Positions 43,578 to 52,155 of a DNA stretch of 64,000 bases are shown piece after piece; position 1 is the stretch's first letter, and each line of letters starts with the position of its first letter. Source of the DNA: Patiriisocius sp047730165 (GTDB lineage Bacteria; Bacteroidota; Bacteroidia; Flavobacteriales; Flavobacteriaceae); contig NZ_CP159834.1 of NCBI RefSeq assembly GCF_047730165.1, forward strand, positions 2,604,001-2,668,000, written 5' to 3'. The notes under the pieces are model-generated. The model was not told the origin of the DNA and made no database searches. It saw only the letters and a program-made list of their open reading frames with translations. The translations under genes were made by a program, and so were the position numbers.

Positions 43578-44153
43578 ATGAAAACCACTCCAATTAATGC
43601 CGCTAAATATTCAGAAAGGTCGATAGACACTTTCCTCATAGTGGCGCATCGTAATCATATAGAATTGAGTGGCATCGCAGATAAGAAGGCAAATATGGTG
43701 CTTGCTATTTGCGCTATTATGATATCGGCAGTATTGACTGGAAATGCTTTAGTTTTCAGAAGAGATTTCGATAATTATTTATTTGTACCTACAGCGATTT
43801 TTATTGCCTGCATTCTAACAGTGATGATTCTTTCCATTTACACTACGATGCCTAAATTAAGCGCTGGTACTTTTAATAAAGAAGCGCTCAAAGACAATAA
43901 TACGAACCTTGCTTTCTTTGGAAATTTTCATAAAATGGAACTCGATGATTATGAGTGGGCTGTAGAATACATGCAGAAAGACGCACACGATATATATAAA
44001 ATGCTCACCACTGATTTATATTTTTTAGGAGGTGTATTAAACAAGAAATTTAGACTACTAAATATAACTTATACCTTACTCATCGTTGGGTTCACTATCT
44101 CTATCACTAGCTATATAGTTGCTTTTTATTTTCACTATAGTTCGATACAGTAA
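43578..44153 (+). CDS. Stand-alone Pycsar-type membrane effector (DUF5706/PycTM-like)
   Basis: A 191-residue protein matching the PycTM/DUF5706 effector pattern: an N-terminal helix with HRNHIELSGIADKKANMVLAIC, two hydrophobic segments (ICAIMISAVLT, FVPTAIFIACILTVMILSIY), a soluble region and a third hydrophobic helix at the C-terminus (YTLLIVGFTISITSYIVAFY). In Pycsar anti-phage systems such proteins disrupt the inner membrane when cyclic CMP or UMP is made. Here no pyrimidine cyclase or fused HD domain is present in the window, so it may be an orphan or serve another role. Its stop overlaps the start of a 48-residue ORF. Confidence 0.78.
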   Translation: MKTTPINAAKYSERSIDTFLIVAHRNHIELSGIADKKANMVLAICAIMISAVLTGNALVFRRDFDNYLFVPTAIFIACILTVMILSIYTTMPKLSAGTFNKEALKDNNTNLAFFGNFHKMELDDYEWAVEYMQKDAHDIYKMLTTDLYFLGGVLNKKFRLLNITYTLLIVGFTISITSYIVAFYFHYSSIQ

Positions 44154-44299
44154 TGGGTAAAAAAGGAAAAGAAAAAAACACGAAGAATAAAGCAAAGCAC
44201 TCAAGACTGATGGCTCAAAAAAAGAATCGAGTAAAAAGTGAAAAAGAGCTGCGTAAAGATCGATTGAAAGCTATTCTGAAAAAGCGAGATGCTAATTAA
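44153..44299 (+). CDS. 48-residue Lys/Arg-rich small protein coupled to the effector
   Basis: Bases 44153-44299 encode MGKKGKEKNTKNKAKHSRLM and AQKKNRVKSEKELRKDRLKAILKKRDAN. The start overlaps the PycTM-like stop as TAATG (1-base overlap), indicating translational coupling. About 40 per cent of residues are Lys or Arg. No family is recognised. It may be a nucleic-acid- or membrane-binding peptide, or a small ribosome-associated-like protein. It overlaps by 4 bases with the convergent COG2426 gene stop. Confidence 0.6.
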   Translation: MGKKGKEKNTKNKAKHSRLMAQKKNRVKSEKELRKDRLKAILKKRDAN

Positions 44300-44766
44300 A
44301 AATAAGATGAAATAAATTCTTTACCTAAGATTATCCCTGTCCAGACAAATAAACAAGAAAATAAAATCCCTACCGCATTAGCCCAGAACGCCTTCTGTCT
44401 ATCTAATCCTAATATATAAGTCGCAATAGTTCCCACATATACCCCTGTTCCAGGTAAGGGAAGACCTACGAAGAATATAAGTCCAAAATAACCATATTTT
44501 TTAATTTTTTCTTTAGAACCATACTTAGCTCTCAAAGCTAACTTAATCGCGATGTTTCTATAAAACCTCCATCGTAATAAGTATTTATTTACTTTTTCTA
44601 AAAAAAACATCATAAGAGGGAATACCAGAATGTTTGCAACTAAGCATAAAACAAAAACGTAGTATTTATTTAGCTCCGGTTGCGCAAGGCCATAAGGTAT
44701 ACCAACCTTTGCTTCACCAAAGGGAGAGATACTCCATAAAAATGTTATAATACTTTCTTTAACCAT
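44296..44766 (-). CDS. COG2426-type small membrane protein (putative multidrug export)
   Basis: A 156-residue membrane protein with about four hydrophobic helices: FGEAKVGIPYGLAQPELNKYYVFVLCLVANILVFPLMMFFL, then KYGYFGLIFFVGLPLPGTGVYVGTIATYILGL, and a C-terminal helix. The PLPGTGVYVGT segment is characteristic of this small multidrug-export-annotated family. Actual transport activity has not been shown for most members. Convergent with the small KR-rich ORF. Confidence 0.78.
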   Translation of the reverse strand: MVKESIITFLWSISPFGEAKVGIPYGLAQPELNKYYVFVLCLVANILVFPLMMFFLEKVNKYLLRWRFYRNIAIKLALRAKYGSKEKIKKYGYFGLIFFVGLPLPGTGVYVGTIATYILGLDRQKAFWANAVGILFSCLFVWTGIILGKEFISSYF

Positions 44767-44873
44767 TTGAAGAATTAGCGAGCAAAGATAACGCAGTTTG
44801 AGAAGCTATGGTATCAAATGCTGTGGATAAAAAGTGAAGGAAACGTTAAATATACTATAGCCATAGCAGAAGC

Positions 44874-46442
44874 TTAATCTGCCTCAAGAACGGAGTACTT
44901 TAAAGCGATAGCATCGACGCAGTTAATACCATCAATCGCCGCAGATATAATACCACCAGCATAGCCTGCACCTTCCCCGCAAGGATATAAACCCTGTACT
45001 TCAACGTGTTCTAAAGTTTCAGCATCTCTAGGGATAGCCACAGGAGAAGATGTTCTGCTTTCTGGCGCATGTATTACTGCATCATTTGAAGAATATCCTT
45101 TCATCTTTTTACCAAAAGCGACAAAGGCCTTTTTTAAACGCTTTGATATAAGAAGCGGCAACACTTCGTTTAAATCTACAGCAACTATACCAGGTTGATA
45201 TGACGTTTTCGGAAAACTATCAGACACTTTTCCGTGTATAAAATCTTGCATTCTTTGTGCAGGTACTTTCTGTGTTTTACCTGCAGCTTCCCAGCAATCA
45301 CGCTCTACTTTTTTCTGAAAATCTAAACAAACAAACGGATCGTCTTTTGTATAATTAGGTAAATCTTTGGGTTCAACACTTACCACAATTCCTGAATTAG
45401 CGTAGGGATTATTGCGCTTACTTGGGCTCCAGCCGTTGGTCACTACTTCTTCCTGTTCTGTAGCACAAGGCGCTATAATGCCACCTGGACACATACAAAA
45501 AGAATACACTCCCATACCATCTACTTGCTCTACTAAGGCGTAAGAAGCTGGTGGCAAATAAGGATTATCGCTATCCCCGTGATATTGTATATAATCTATT
45601 AGCTCCTGTTGGTGCTCTACTCTCACTCCTATTGCAAAAGGCTTTGATTCTATCTTAACGCCTCGTTTATGTAATAGATAAAATATATCTCGCGCGCTAT
45701 GGCCTGTAGCGAGTATGACATTTTCAAAAATTTGTTTTTTGGTATCATTGATAGTAATGGCAGTAATAGTTCCGTCGGAAATAGTAATATCTGTTAATTT
45801 GCTATTAAAATGAACTTCACCGCCTGCCTCCACAATCGCTTCTCTCATTGCTGTGATAATTTTAGGTAATTTATTAGTTCCTATATGCGGGTGCGCCTCG
45901 ACAAGAATATCTGGCTCTGCCCCAAAATGAACAAACCATTCTAATGCCTTTAGAACATTCCCTCTTTTTTTACTACGTGTGTATAATTTACCATCGCTGT
46001 AGGTGCCCGCTCCACCTTCGCCAAAACAGTAATTGGATTCCGGGTTTACAATATGATCTTTATTAATGGCGGCAAGATCTCTACGGCGCTCTCTTACATC
46101 TTTACCTCTCTCAAAAACAATTGGTTTTAAACCCGCCTCAACAGCTCTTAAGGCTGCAAATAGACCCGCTGGACCAGAACCAATAATGGCAACTTCTTGT
46201 TTATTAGTAACATCTTGAGGGCAGAATTGAGCGAATGATTTCTTATCTTCTTGTGTATGAAAGAATTCTATTTGTAAGTTGAGTTTTACAGGGTTTCTGC
46301 GAGCATCAATAGATCTTTTTCGTATGCGCCAGTCTACAATGTCATTTCTTCTTAACTTTCCCTTATCGAGTGCTAACTCAAGTATGTAATCAAGATCTTC
46401 TTGTTTATGTGGCAAAATTGCTATTTGAATAAGAGTACTCAT
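44874..46442 (-). CDS. FAD-dependent oxidoreductase (COG2509)
   Basis: A 522-residue flavoprotein. It has an N-terminal domain of about 90 residues (HKQEDLDYILELALDKGKLRRNDI), then a Rossmann FAD motif VAIIGSGPAGLFAALRAVEAGLKPIVFERG, FGEGGAGTYSDGKLYTR, ILATGHSARDIFYLL and the C-terminal LYPCGEGAGYAGGIISAAIDG. This matches the COG2509 group, uncharacterised dehydrogenases that need no fixed partner. Reaction unknown. It lies 5 bases after the Wzi-like gene and on the same strand, so it may ride on the polysaccharide transcript. Confidence 0.88.
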   Translation of the reverse strand: MSTLIQIAILPHKQEDLDYILELALDKGKLRRNDIVDWRIRKRSIDARRNPVKLNLQIEFFHTQEDKKSFAQFCPQDVTNKQEVAIIGSGPAGLFAALRAVEAGLKPIVFERGKDVRERRRDLAAINKDHIVNPESNYCFGEGGAGTYSDGKLYTRSKKRGNVLKALEWFVHFGAEPDILVEAHPHIGTNKLPKIITAMREAIVEAGGEVHFNSKLTDITISDGTITAITINDTKKQIFENVILATGHSARDIFYLLHKRGVKIESKPFAIGVRVEHQQELIDYIQYHGDSDNPYLPPASYALVEQVDGMGVYSFCMCPGGIIAPCATEQEEVVTNGWSPSKRNNPYANSGIVVSVEPKDLPNYTKDDPFVCLDFQKKVERDCWEAAGKTQKVPAQRMQDFIHGKVSDSFPKTSYQPGIVAVDLNEVLPLLISKRLKKAFVAFGKKMKGYSSNDAVIHAPESRTSSPVAIPRDAETLEHVEVQGLYPCGEGAGYAGGIISAAIDGINCVDAIALKYSVLEAD

Positions 46443-46447
46443 AAATT

Positions 46448-47821
46448 TTATTTGAATCGGTATTCGTATCCTACCCCAGCACCTACCGTGCTCGTTTGTA
46501 TATTGCTCATATCTAGTCCAGAAAGTACTTTAAAAATACCATAATTTGAATTATAGGACAAAGAGCCGAATAGATACATTGCTTTTTCTGTTGGCTCGTA
46601 ACGCTGTCCGTAGGTACCTAGGTTTTTAACCAGTGATGATTTAAGGCTATAATCAAAATGATTATAGCTACCCGCGGCACCAGCATGCAGGGCGTATGTT
46701 CTATTATTTGTTGTAAAGGTGTTTGTAGCATTCCTAAGAATAAATGGAAGTCCAATGATCGCATTCTGATACGTCCAGCCCGACCTGTAGATGCTGTTAC
46801 CAAAATAATTATCGGCACCACTCTGTTGGTTTTCGCCTTCTACTTCTAGTGGACTACCACTCTGAGAAACGGTTTGCACATACTCAAATAGAATAGAATT
46901 TATGTAGCTAGACTCCTTAGGTTGTAAAACTATACCCCACACACCATCTGGAAAATTACTAAGTTCTCTTCCAGATGTATCTTCAAAAAGCGTTTGATGA
47001 TACAAAGTATAGTTTAATTTATTCGTTTTTAAAAGATATTTAAGCTGGTAGGACCCTAGATGATTTCCTAAAGAATTAATTTGATCATTACGCGTATTTC
47101 CGCCACTCAGACCTAAAGCCAGTTTTATATAATCCTTGAAAGATTGAACTTGTTGTCCAAATTCTGGTGATAGACCTCCCCATTGCACATAGTGTTCTAA
47201 ACCTACAGAAATATTGCTATTTGCAGATAACTTAAAACCTACATGTAAAGATTTATGATGAATTTTTGCGCCAGCTACAAAGCGATCATCATTTAGTTCG
47301 TAATGCGCCAATGACGATGTAAAAGAAAACCAATCGTTTATCTTAATAGGCTTTGAGGTTTTTATCTGAACACCTGGAATTGAACGTGCATTACCTGTCC
47401 ACAATATGTTCCCATTAATGACAGAAAGCCCATCAAATGGTACGTCATTATGTTTTACCCCGGCAATAATATTGAACCATTTTTTTGTATAGCTCGCGTA
47501 CAGTTCTTCAATCTGCACCTTTGATGAGAACCCATCTGCACCATTAACACCGGCGCCTATGTTAAGTGTATCGTTATTCTTAAATTGATACTCTCTAGAA
47601 ATACCAGTACGAAGTCTTAGGTTACTATTGGAGTTAAGTGTAGCATTTGTATTTGTATATAACCAAAAAGGCAGAGCATCATTTGAATGGGCAAACCCAG
47701 CTAATGTTATATATCCTGTAAACTTAGAATTATTGATCGTGGGGATCGAATCTTGTTGCGCTTTCAGACCAAGAGAAATAAAAAACAGGGTGAAAAAATA
47801 TAAAAACAGTTTTGATGACAT
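46448..47821 (-). CDS. Wzi-like capsule assembly outer-membrane protein
   Basis: A 457-residue protein with signal peptide FLYFFTLFFISLGLKAQ and an alternating strand pattern of an outer-membrane beta-barrel ending in SNIQTSTVGAGVGYEYRFK. Segments such as LRLRTGISREYQFKNNDTLNIGAGVNG and IVLQPKESSYINSILFEYVQTVSQSG fit the Wzi family, which attaches capsule to the surface. It sits at the 3' end of the polysaccharide locus, consistent with surface retention of the product. Confidence 0.8.
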   Translation of the reverse strand: MSSKLFLYFFTLFFISLGLKAQQDSIPTINNSKFTGYITLAGFAHSNDALPFWLYTNTNATLNSNSNLRLRTGISREYQFKNNDTLNIGAGVNGADGFSSKVQIEELYASYTKKWFNIIAGVKHNDVPFDGLSVINGNILWTGNARSIPGVQIKTSKPIKINDWFSFTSSLAHYELNDDRFVAGAKIHHKSLHVGFKLSANSNISVGLEHYVQWGGLSPEFGQQVQSFKDYIKLALGLSGGNTRNDQINSLGNHLGSYQLKYLLKTNKLNYTLYHQTLFEDTSGRELSNFPDGVWGIVLQPKESSYINSILFEYVQTVSQSGSPLEVEGENQQSGADNYFGNSIYRSGWTYQNAIIGLPFILRNATNTFTTNNRTYALHAGAAGSYNHFDYSLKSSLVKNLGTYGQRYEPTEKAMYLFGSLSYNSNYGIFKVLSGLDMSNIQTSTVGAGVGYEYRFK

Positions 47822-47851
47822 AGAAAAGCACTAATTAATCGAAGAGCTGAG

Positions 47852-49783
47852 TTACTCGTCTAATGTTTCAAACAAACTATTTTGACTTTTAAATTCTGGC
47901 ACTATTTCTTTCAGCATTTTTACAACTTCTTTTTCTTCTAAACGTGTTGCTGCTTTAATTATTCTTTTGACCTTTCTTCTTACATCTTCAAAATCTTGCA
48001 ACTTCTCCTTGGCTATCATGATTTTTGGATGATGTGTAGGGAGCGTTGTCGATGAATCATTTAATAACTCTTCATATAATTTTTCACCTGGTCTAAGGCC
48101 TATAATTTCTATATTAATATCTTTATATGGAATAAAACCAGATAGTTTTATCATTTTTTCTGCCAAGTCGATAATTTTTACTGGGCTACCCATATCAAAA
48201 ATAAAAACCTCTCCACCGTTCCCCATAGTTCCGGCCTGTAACACGAGTTGACATGCTTCAGGAATAGTCATAAAATATCTAATGATATCTATATGAGTTA
48301 CTGTTACTGGTCCACCTTCCATTATTTGCTTTCTAAAATGCGGTATAACAGATCCATTTGAACCTAGCACATTTCCAAAGCGAGTAGTAATAAACTTTGT
48401 TTTAACAGACTTGTCTTTATACTGGAGTGCTTGCACATATATTTCTGCAACTCTCTTTGAAGCTCCCATCACATTTGTAGGATTTACAGCCTTATCTGTA
48501 GAAACCATTACAAAGCGTTCTATGTTAAAACTAACTGCTAATACAGAGAGATTTACGGTTCCTAAGATATTTACATAAATTGCTTCGTGAGGATTACGCT
48601 CTATCAGCGGAACGTGCTTATAGGCAGCGGCATGGTACACTAGATTAAATTTGTATTTTTTAAATAGCATCTCCATACGATACATATTACTAATGTTTGC
48701 TAACTCAGTAATAAATTTCAATTTTGGGAAATGTTGTTCTAAGAAAAGCTGAAGTTCGTGCATCGCAGACTCTGCTTGATCAACAATGACAATTAATTTA
48801 GGTTTAAAAGTAGCCACTTGCCTTACAATTTCACTACCTATAGAGCCCGCTCCACCCGTAATTAAAATAGTTTTGCCTATTAAATGATCCTCGATTATAC
48901 CGTCCTCAATAGAAATTATTTCTCGTTCTAATAAATCTTCAATTTGTATGGGCTTTATATTTGCTCGAACGTCTTCTAGTCTGTTCCATTCTTTTAAGGA
49001 AGGCATACTGTAAACTTTTCTTTGTTTTTTTAAACAAATCTCTACGATCTTATTTTTTTCAACTACAGAAGTATTATTTCCTATAAACAAAACACCTTCA
49101 ATATTATGTCGTATTAGTAATTCTGCAAAATTTTCATCTACCTGAAAAACAGGTTTGTCTAGAAGTTTTAGTTTTTTTGAACTAATATTTTCTGTAAAAA
49201 ATCCTACCAGTTTAAAGGGGAAATTAGACTCACGCGTTAGGGCTTGCCCTAAAGATATTGTTTCGTCTTCAATCCCAATTATCGCAATACGCTCTTTAAG
49301 TAGTCCATCCTTATTTTTACGTAAATACTGATAAACTTCTTTTACAAAAATCCTAAAGAACAAAAGAAACACAAAGGACAGCAACAAATAAAATACAATT
49401 GCTGTCGTAATAAATAGGGGATTATCATTAACAACCTGCGACACTGCAGATATAATAAGTAAAGTGGTTGAGGTGAATATTTGAGAAAGTCCAAGTTTTA
49501 TAACATCCACAAAACTTGAATGTCTTATGATCCCAGAATACGTTTTAAAAACGAAAAAGAAAACTATATTAATCGCTAAAAAAATAACACCTTGAATAGG
49601 GATACTTAAGGTTTCATAAAAGTTAATTACGGTACTAGAAATTATTAAATAAAGCACAAAGAAAGAAAAGCAACCTATAAGGATATCGAGTCCCAATGCA
49701 ATCCACCTTGGTAAATATTTCTGGTGCAGTAACGAGATTTGATTATCTCCGTTATAGAATTTATCTAAAAATTTTTCTTTCAA
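47852..49783 (-). CDS. PglF/CapD-type nucleotide-sugar 4,6-dehydratase
   Basis: A 643-residue membrane enzyme with four N-terminal transmembrane helices (residues 30-150) and a C-terminal Rossmann dehydratase. The loop is TILITGGAGSIGSEIVRQ, and the catalytic region is VSTDKAVNPTNVMGASKRVAE, where the usual YxxxK is MxxxK, as in the long PglF/FlaA1 group. It converts UDP-GlcNAc to UDP-4-keto-6-deoxy-GlcNAc, the entry to bacillosamine-like sugars. Its product should feed the adjacent PglE-like aminotransferase and PglD-like acetyltransferase. Confidence 0.92.
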   Translation of the reverse strand: MKEKFLDKFYNGDNQISLLHQKYLPRWIALGLDILIGCFSFFVLYLIISSTVINFYETLSIPIQGVIFLAINIVFFFVFKTYSGIIRHSSFVDVIKLGLSQIFTSTTLLIISAVSQVVNDNPLFITTAIVFYLLLSFVFLLFFRIFVKEVYQYLRKNKDGLLKERIAIIGIEDETISLGQALTRESNFPFKLVGFFTENISSKKLKLLDKPVFQVDENFAELLIRHNIEGVLFIGNNTSVVEKNKIVEICLKKQRKVYSMPSLKEWNRLEDVRANIKPIQIEDLLEREIISIEDGIIEDHLIGKTILITGGAGSIGSEIVRQVATFKPKLIVIVDQAESAMHELQLFLEQHFPKLKFITELANISNMYRMEMLFKKYKFNLVYHAAAYKHVPLIERNPHEAIYVNILGTVNLSVLAVSFNIERFVMVSTDKAVNPTNVMGASKRVAEIYVQALQYKDKSVKTKFITTRFGNVLGSNGSVIPHFRKQIMEGGPVTVTHIDIIRYFMTIPEACQLVLQAGTMGNGGEVFIFDMGSPVKIIDLAEKMIKLSGFIPYKDINIEIIGLRPGEKLYEELLNDSSTTLPTHHPKIMIAKEKLQDFEDVRRKVKRIIKAATRLEEKEVVKMLKEIVPEFKSQNSLFETLDE

Positions 49784-49806
49784 ATTTGGTTTTTTATGAT
49801 AGTGAT

Positions 49807-50940
49807 TTAAAGTATTGTTTTAAACACTTTTTCTATTCTGTCCTGATCTTTTAATGTCAAATTACTACCTGATGGTAAACATAACCCGTTAGAAAAAAGA
49901 TTTTCAGCAACCTTATCCCCATAATACGGGGCATCCTTAAAGATAGGTTGCAGGTGCATAGGTTTCCATAGGGGTCTAGATTCTATATTTTCTTCATTTA
50001 AAGCCAATCTAATATGCTCAGATGAAAGGTTCGTTAATTGTTTATCTATTAATATACAAGATAACCAATGATTTGAATAAAAATCATTAGTAGGCTCTTT
50101 AAAAACGGAAACACCTACTACTCCATTAAAGATACCTTGGTAAAAGTCATTCATAGCTCTTCGTAAGTTTACATGTGCGTCCAAAACTTCCATCTGACCA
50201 CGCCCTATACCCGCACAAATATTACTCATTCTATAGTTATAGCCAATATGTGAGTGTTGATAGTGAGGTGCATTATCTCTTGCTTGGCTAGAGAGGAAAA
50301 TAGCTTTCTCTTTGATACTAGAATTTTTTGTTACTAGCGCTCCTCCACCTGAAGTTGTTATGATCTTATTTCCATTGAAGGATAATATAGATATATCACC
50401 AAACGTACCACATTTTTGTTCTTTATATGCACTTCCTAGTGCCTCTGCGCTGTCTTCGATAATAGGGATTTCATATTTTTGAGCCACAGCATTAATGGCT
50501 TCAATTTTATAAGGCATTCCATATAGATGAACAGCAACTATGGCTTTTGGTTTTTTACCTTTTTTAATTCTGTCTATTATAGCTTCTTCTAGATGACGCG
50601 GACATAAATTCCATGTATCTGATTCACTATCAATGAATATGGGCGTCGCACCTTGATATGTTATAGGGTTTGCAGACGCAGAGAACGTAAAACTTTGACA
50701 TAGCACTTCATCTCCGTAAGTTACGCCTAAAAGCACCAAGGCTAAATGAATAGCAGCAGTACCGGAGCTAAGCACAGCTACATAAGATTCTTCTTGTAAG
50801 TATGTTTCAAGATCTGTTTCAAAACCGTCCACATTTGCCCCTAATGGCGCTACCCAGTTTGTATCAAAAGCTTCTTTTACAAATTTTTGTTCCGTCCCTC
50901 CCATGTGGGGAGATGATAACCATATTTTATTTTCTTTCAT
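49807..50940 (-). CDS. PglE-like DegT/DnrJ aminotransferase
   Basis: A 377-residue PLP-dependent sugar aminotransferase. It shows AVLSSGTAAIHLALVLLGV (phosphate anchor), EDSAEALGS (pyridoxal aspartate) and SFNGNKIITTSGGGALVT, where the lysine in NKI binds PLP. The C-terminal VESRPLWKPMHLQPIF-type segment (ESRPLWKPMH) matches 4-keto-sugar aminotransferases. It would convert the PglF product to a 4-amino sugar. It overlaps the PglD-like gene by 14 bases, indicating coupled translation. Confidence 0.92.
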   Translation of the reverse strand: MKENKIWLSSPHMGGTEQKFVKEAFDTNWVAPLGANVDGFETDLETYLQEESYVAVLSSGTAAIHLALVLLGVTYGDEVLCQSFTFSASANPITYQGATPIFIDSESDTWNLCPRHLEEAIIDRIKKGKKPKAIVAVHLYGMPYKIEAINAVAQKYEIPIIEDSAEALGSAYKEQKCGTFGDISILSFNGNKIITTSGGGALVTKNSSIKEKAIFLSSQARDNAPHYQHSHIGYNYRMSNICAGIGRGQMEVLDAHVNLRRAMNDFYQGIFNGVVGVSVFKEPTNDFYSNHWLSCILIDKQLTNLSSEHIRLALNEENIESRPLWKPMHLQPIFKDAPYYGDKVAENLFSNGLCLPSGSNLTLKDQDRIEKVFKTIL

Positions 50941-51541
50941 TAATGTACTTAATTATTTTAGCGGGATTACCATATACCACAGCATTGTCTGGAATGTCCT
51001 TAGTAACTATTGCTCCTGCTCCTATGATTACCCATTTTCCTATTTTCACTTCAGGTAGAATAACGCTTCCCGCACCTATTAAAGTTCCTTCACCTACAAT
51101 AACACCACCCGCGATACTCGCTTGAATTGCAACGTGAACAAAATTATCAATTTTCACATTATGAGAAACAGTAGCATTGTTATTAATTACACAAAATTCA
51201 CCAATACTCACAGCTGCATCCACAACACTATTAGGAAAAACGACACTCCCAGCACCTATCGATGCTGAAGGATATACTACTGCTGAAACATGCACAAATG
51301 AAGGGAATGGTGCATCTATAGTTTTAGAAATACTCTTTCTCGCATAGTTATCCCCAATACCAATAACCGTTGGCATTGATTTAAATTTTTCATTAGTTAA
51401 ATAGACAGGTACATTTAAAATTGAATTTACCTTCGGGTTATCGTCAATAACATGCACCGGGTTATATTCAGCTAGAGATCTAACTAGCTCAATCACTGCA
51501 TAACTATGTCCTCCAGATCCGTAAATTTGCAACTCTTTCAT
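50927..51541 (-). CDS. PglD-like sugar N-acetyltransferase
   Basis: A 204-residue enzyme with an N-terminal Rossmann-like UDP-sugar domain (LQIYGSGGHSYAVIELVRSL) and a left-handed beta-helix of hexapeptide repeats (VYPSASIGAGSVVFPNSVVDAAVSIGEF, VGEGTLIGAGSVILPEVKIG). A catalytic histidine lies in ATVSHNVKIDN. It would acetylate the 4-amino sugar to UDP-diNAcBac-like product. It overlaps the sugar transferase gene by 4 bases (ATGA). Confidence 0.92.
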   Translation of the reverse strand: MKELQIYGSGGHSYAVIELVRSLAEYNPVHVIDDNPKVNSILNVPVYLTNEKFKSMPTVIGIGDNYARKSISKTIDAPFPSFVHVSAVVYPSASIGAGSVVFPNSVVDAAVSIGEFCVINNNATVSHNVKIDNFVHVAIQASIAGGVIVGEGTLIGAGSVILPEVKIGKWVIIGAGAIVTKDIPDNAVVYGNPAKIIKYINERK

Positions 51542-52143
51542 TTTTTACCTGTAAAAGGAGTTGTAGTAGCTACACCCTCCGTATTAATATCTTCTTTAAA
51601 AATCACTTTTTTCACAGTCATTAGTAAAATCTTAAGGTCTAACAAAAAACTTTGATTTGCCACATACCAGACATCGTATTCAAATTTCTTCTCCCAACTG
51701 ATGGCGTTACGCCCCATTACCTGTGCCCATCCTGTAATGCCGGGTCTAACATCATGACGTTGTTTTTGAGTCTTTGTGTATAATGCAATGTAATGTGGTA
51801 ATAATGGTCGTGGTCCTACAAAACTCATTTCACCTTTAACAACGTTAATAAGTTGTGGAATTTCATCCAGGGAGGTGGCTCTAACAAAAGCGCCTACTCT
51901 AGTTAATCTATTTGCATCTGGTAATAATTTTCCATCATTATCAGTTCTATCATTCATTGTTTTAAACTTAATGATCGTAAAAATCTTTTCGTTCCCTCCA
52001 GGTCTCTTTTGAAAAAAGAAGGGCTTCCCATTATTTGCAATAGAAAGAAAAATTGTAATTAATAGGAATATTGGGCTAATCACGATCAGAACGATCAGAC
52101 TCACTAAAAAATCTAAAAAAGGTTTGACAGTTGCTTTATACAC
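51538..52143 (-). CDS. Initiating phosphoglycosyl transferase (PglC-like)
   Basis: A 201-residue bacterial sugar transferase with one N-terminal membrane helix (FLDFLVSLIVLIVISPIFLLI) and the conserved core FFFQKRPGGNEKIFTIIKFKTM, TSLDEIPQLINVVKGEMSFVGPRPLLPHY and RHDVRPGITGWAQVMGRNAI. It transfers the sugar-1-phosphate from UDP-sugar to undecaprenyl phosphate, the first membrane step of the polysaccharide. The order PglF-E-D-C mirrors the N-glycan initiation cassette of Campylobacter, which points to diNAcBac as the first sugar. Confidence 0.93.
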   Translation of the reverse strand: MYKATVKPFLDFLVSLIVLIVISPIFLLITIFLSIANNGKPFFFQKRPGGNEKIFTIIKFKTMNDRTDNDGKLLPDANRLTRVGAFVRATSLDEIPQLINVVKGEMSFVGPRPLLPHYIALYTKTQKQRHDVRPGITGWAQVMGRNAISWEKKFEYDVWYVANQSFLLDLKILLMTVKKVIFKEDINTEGVATTTPFTGKK

Positions 52144-52155
52144 GATGCAAATATA

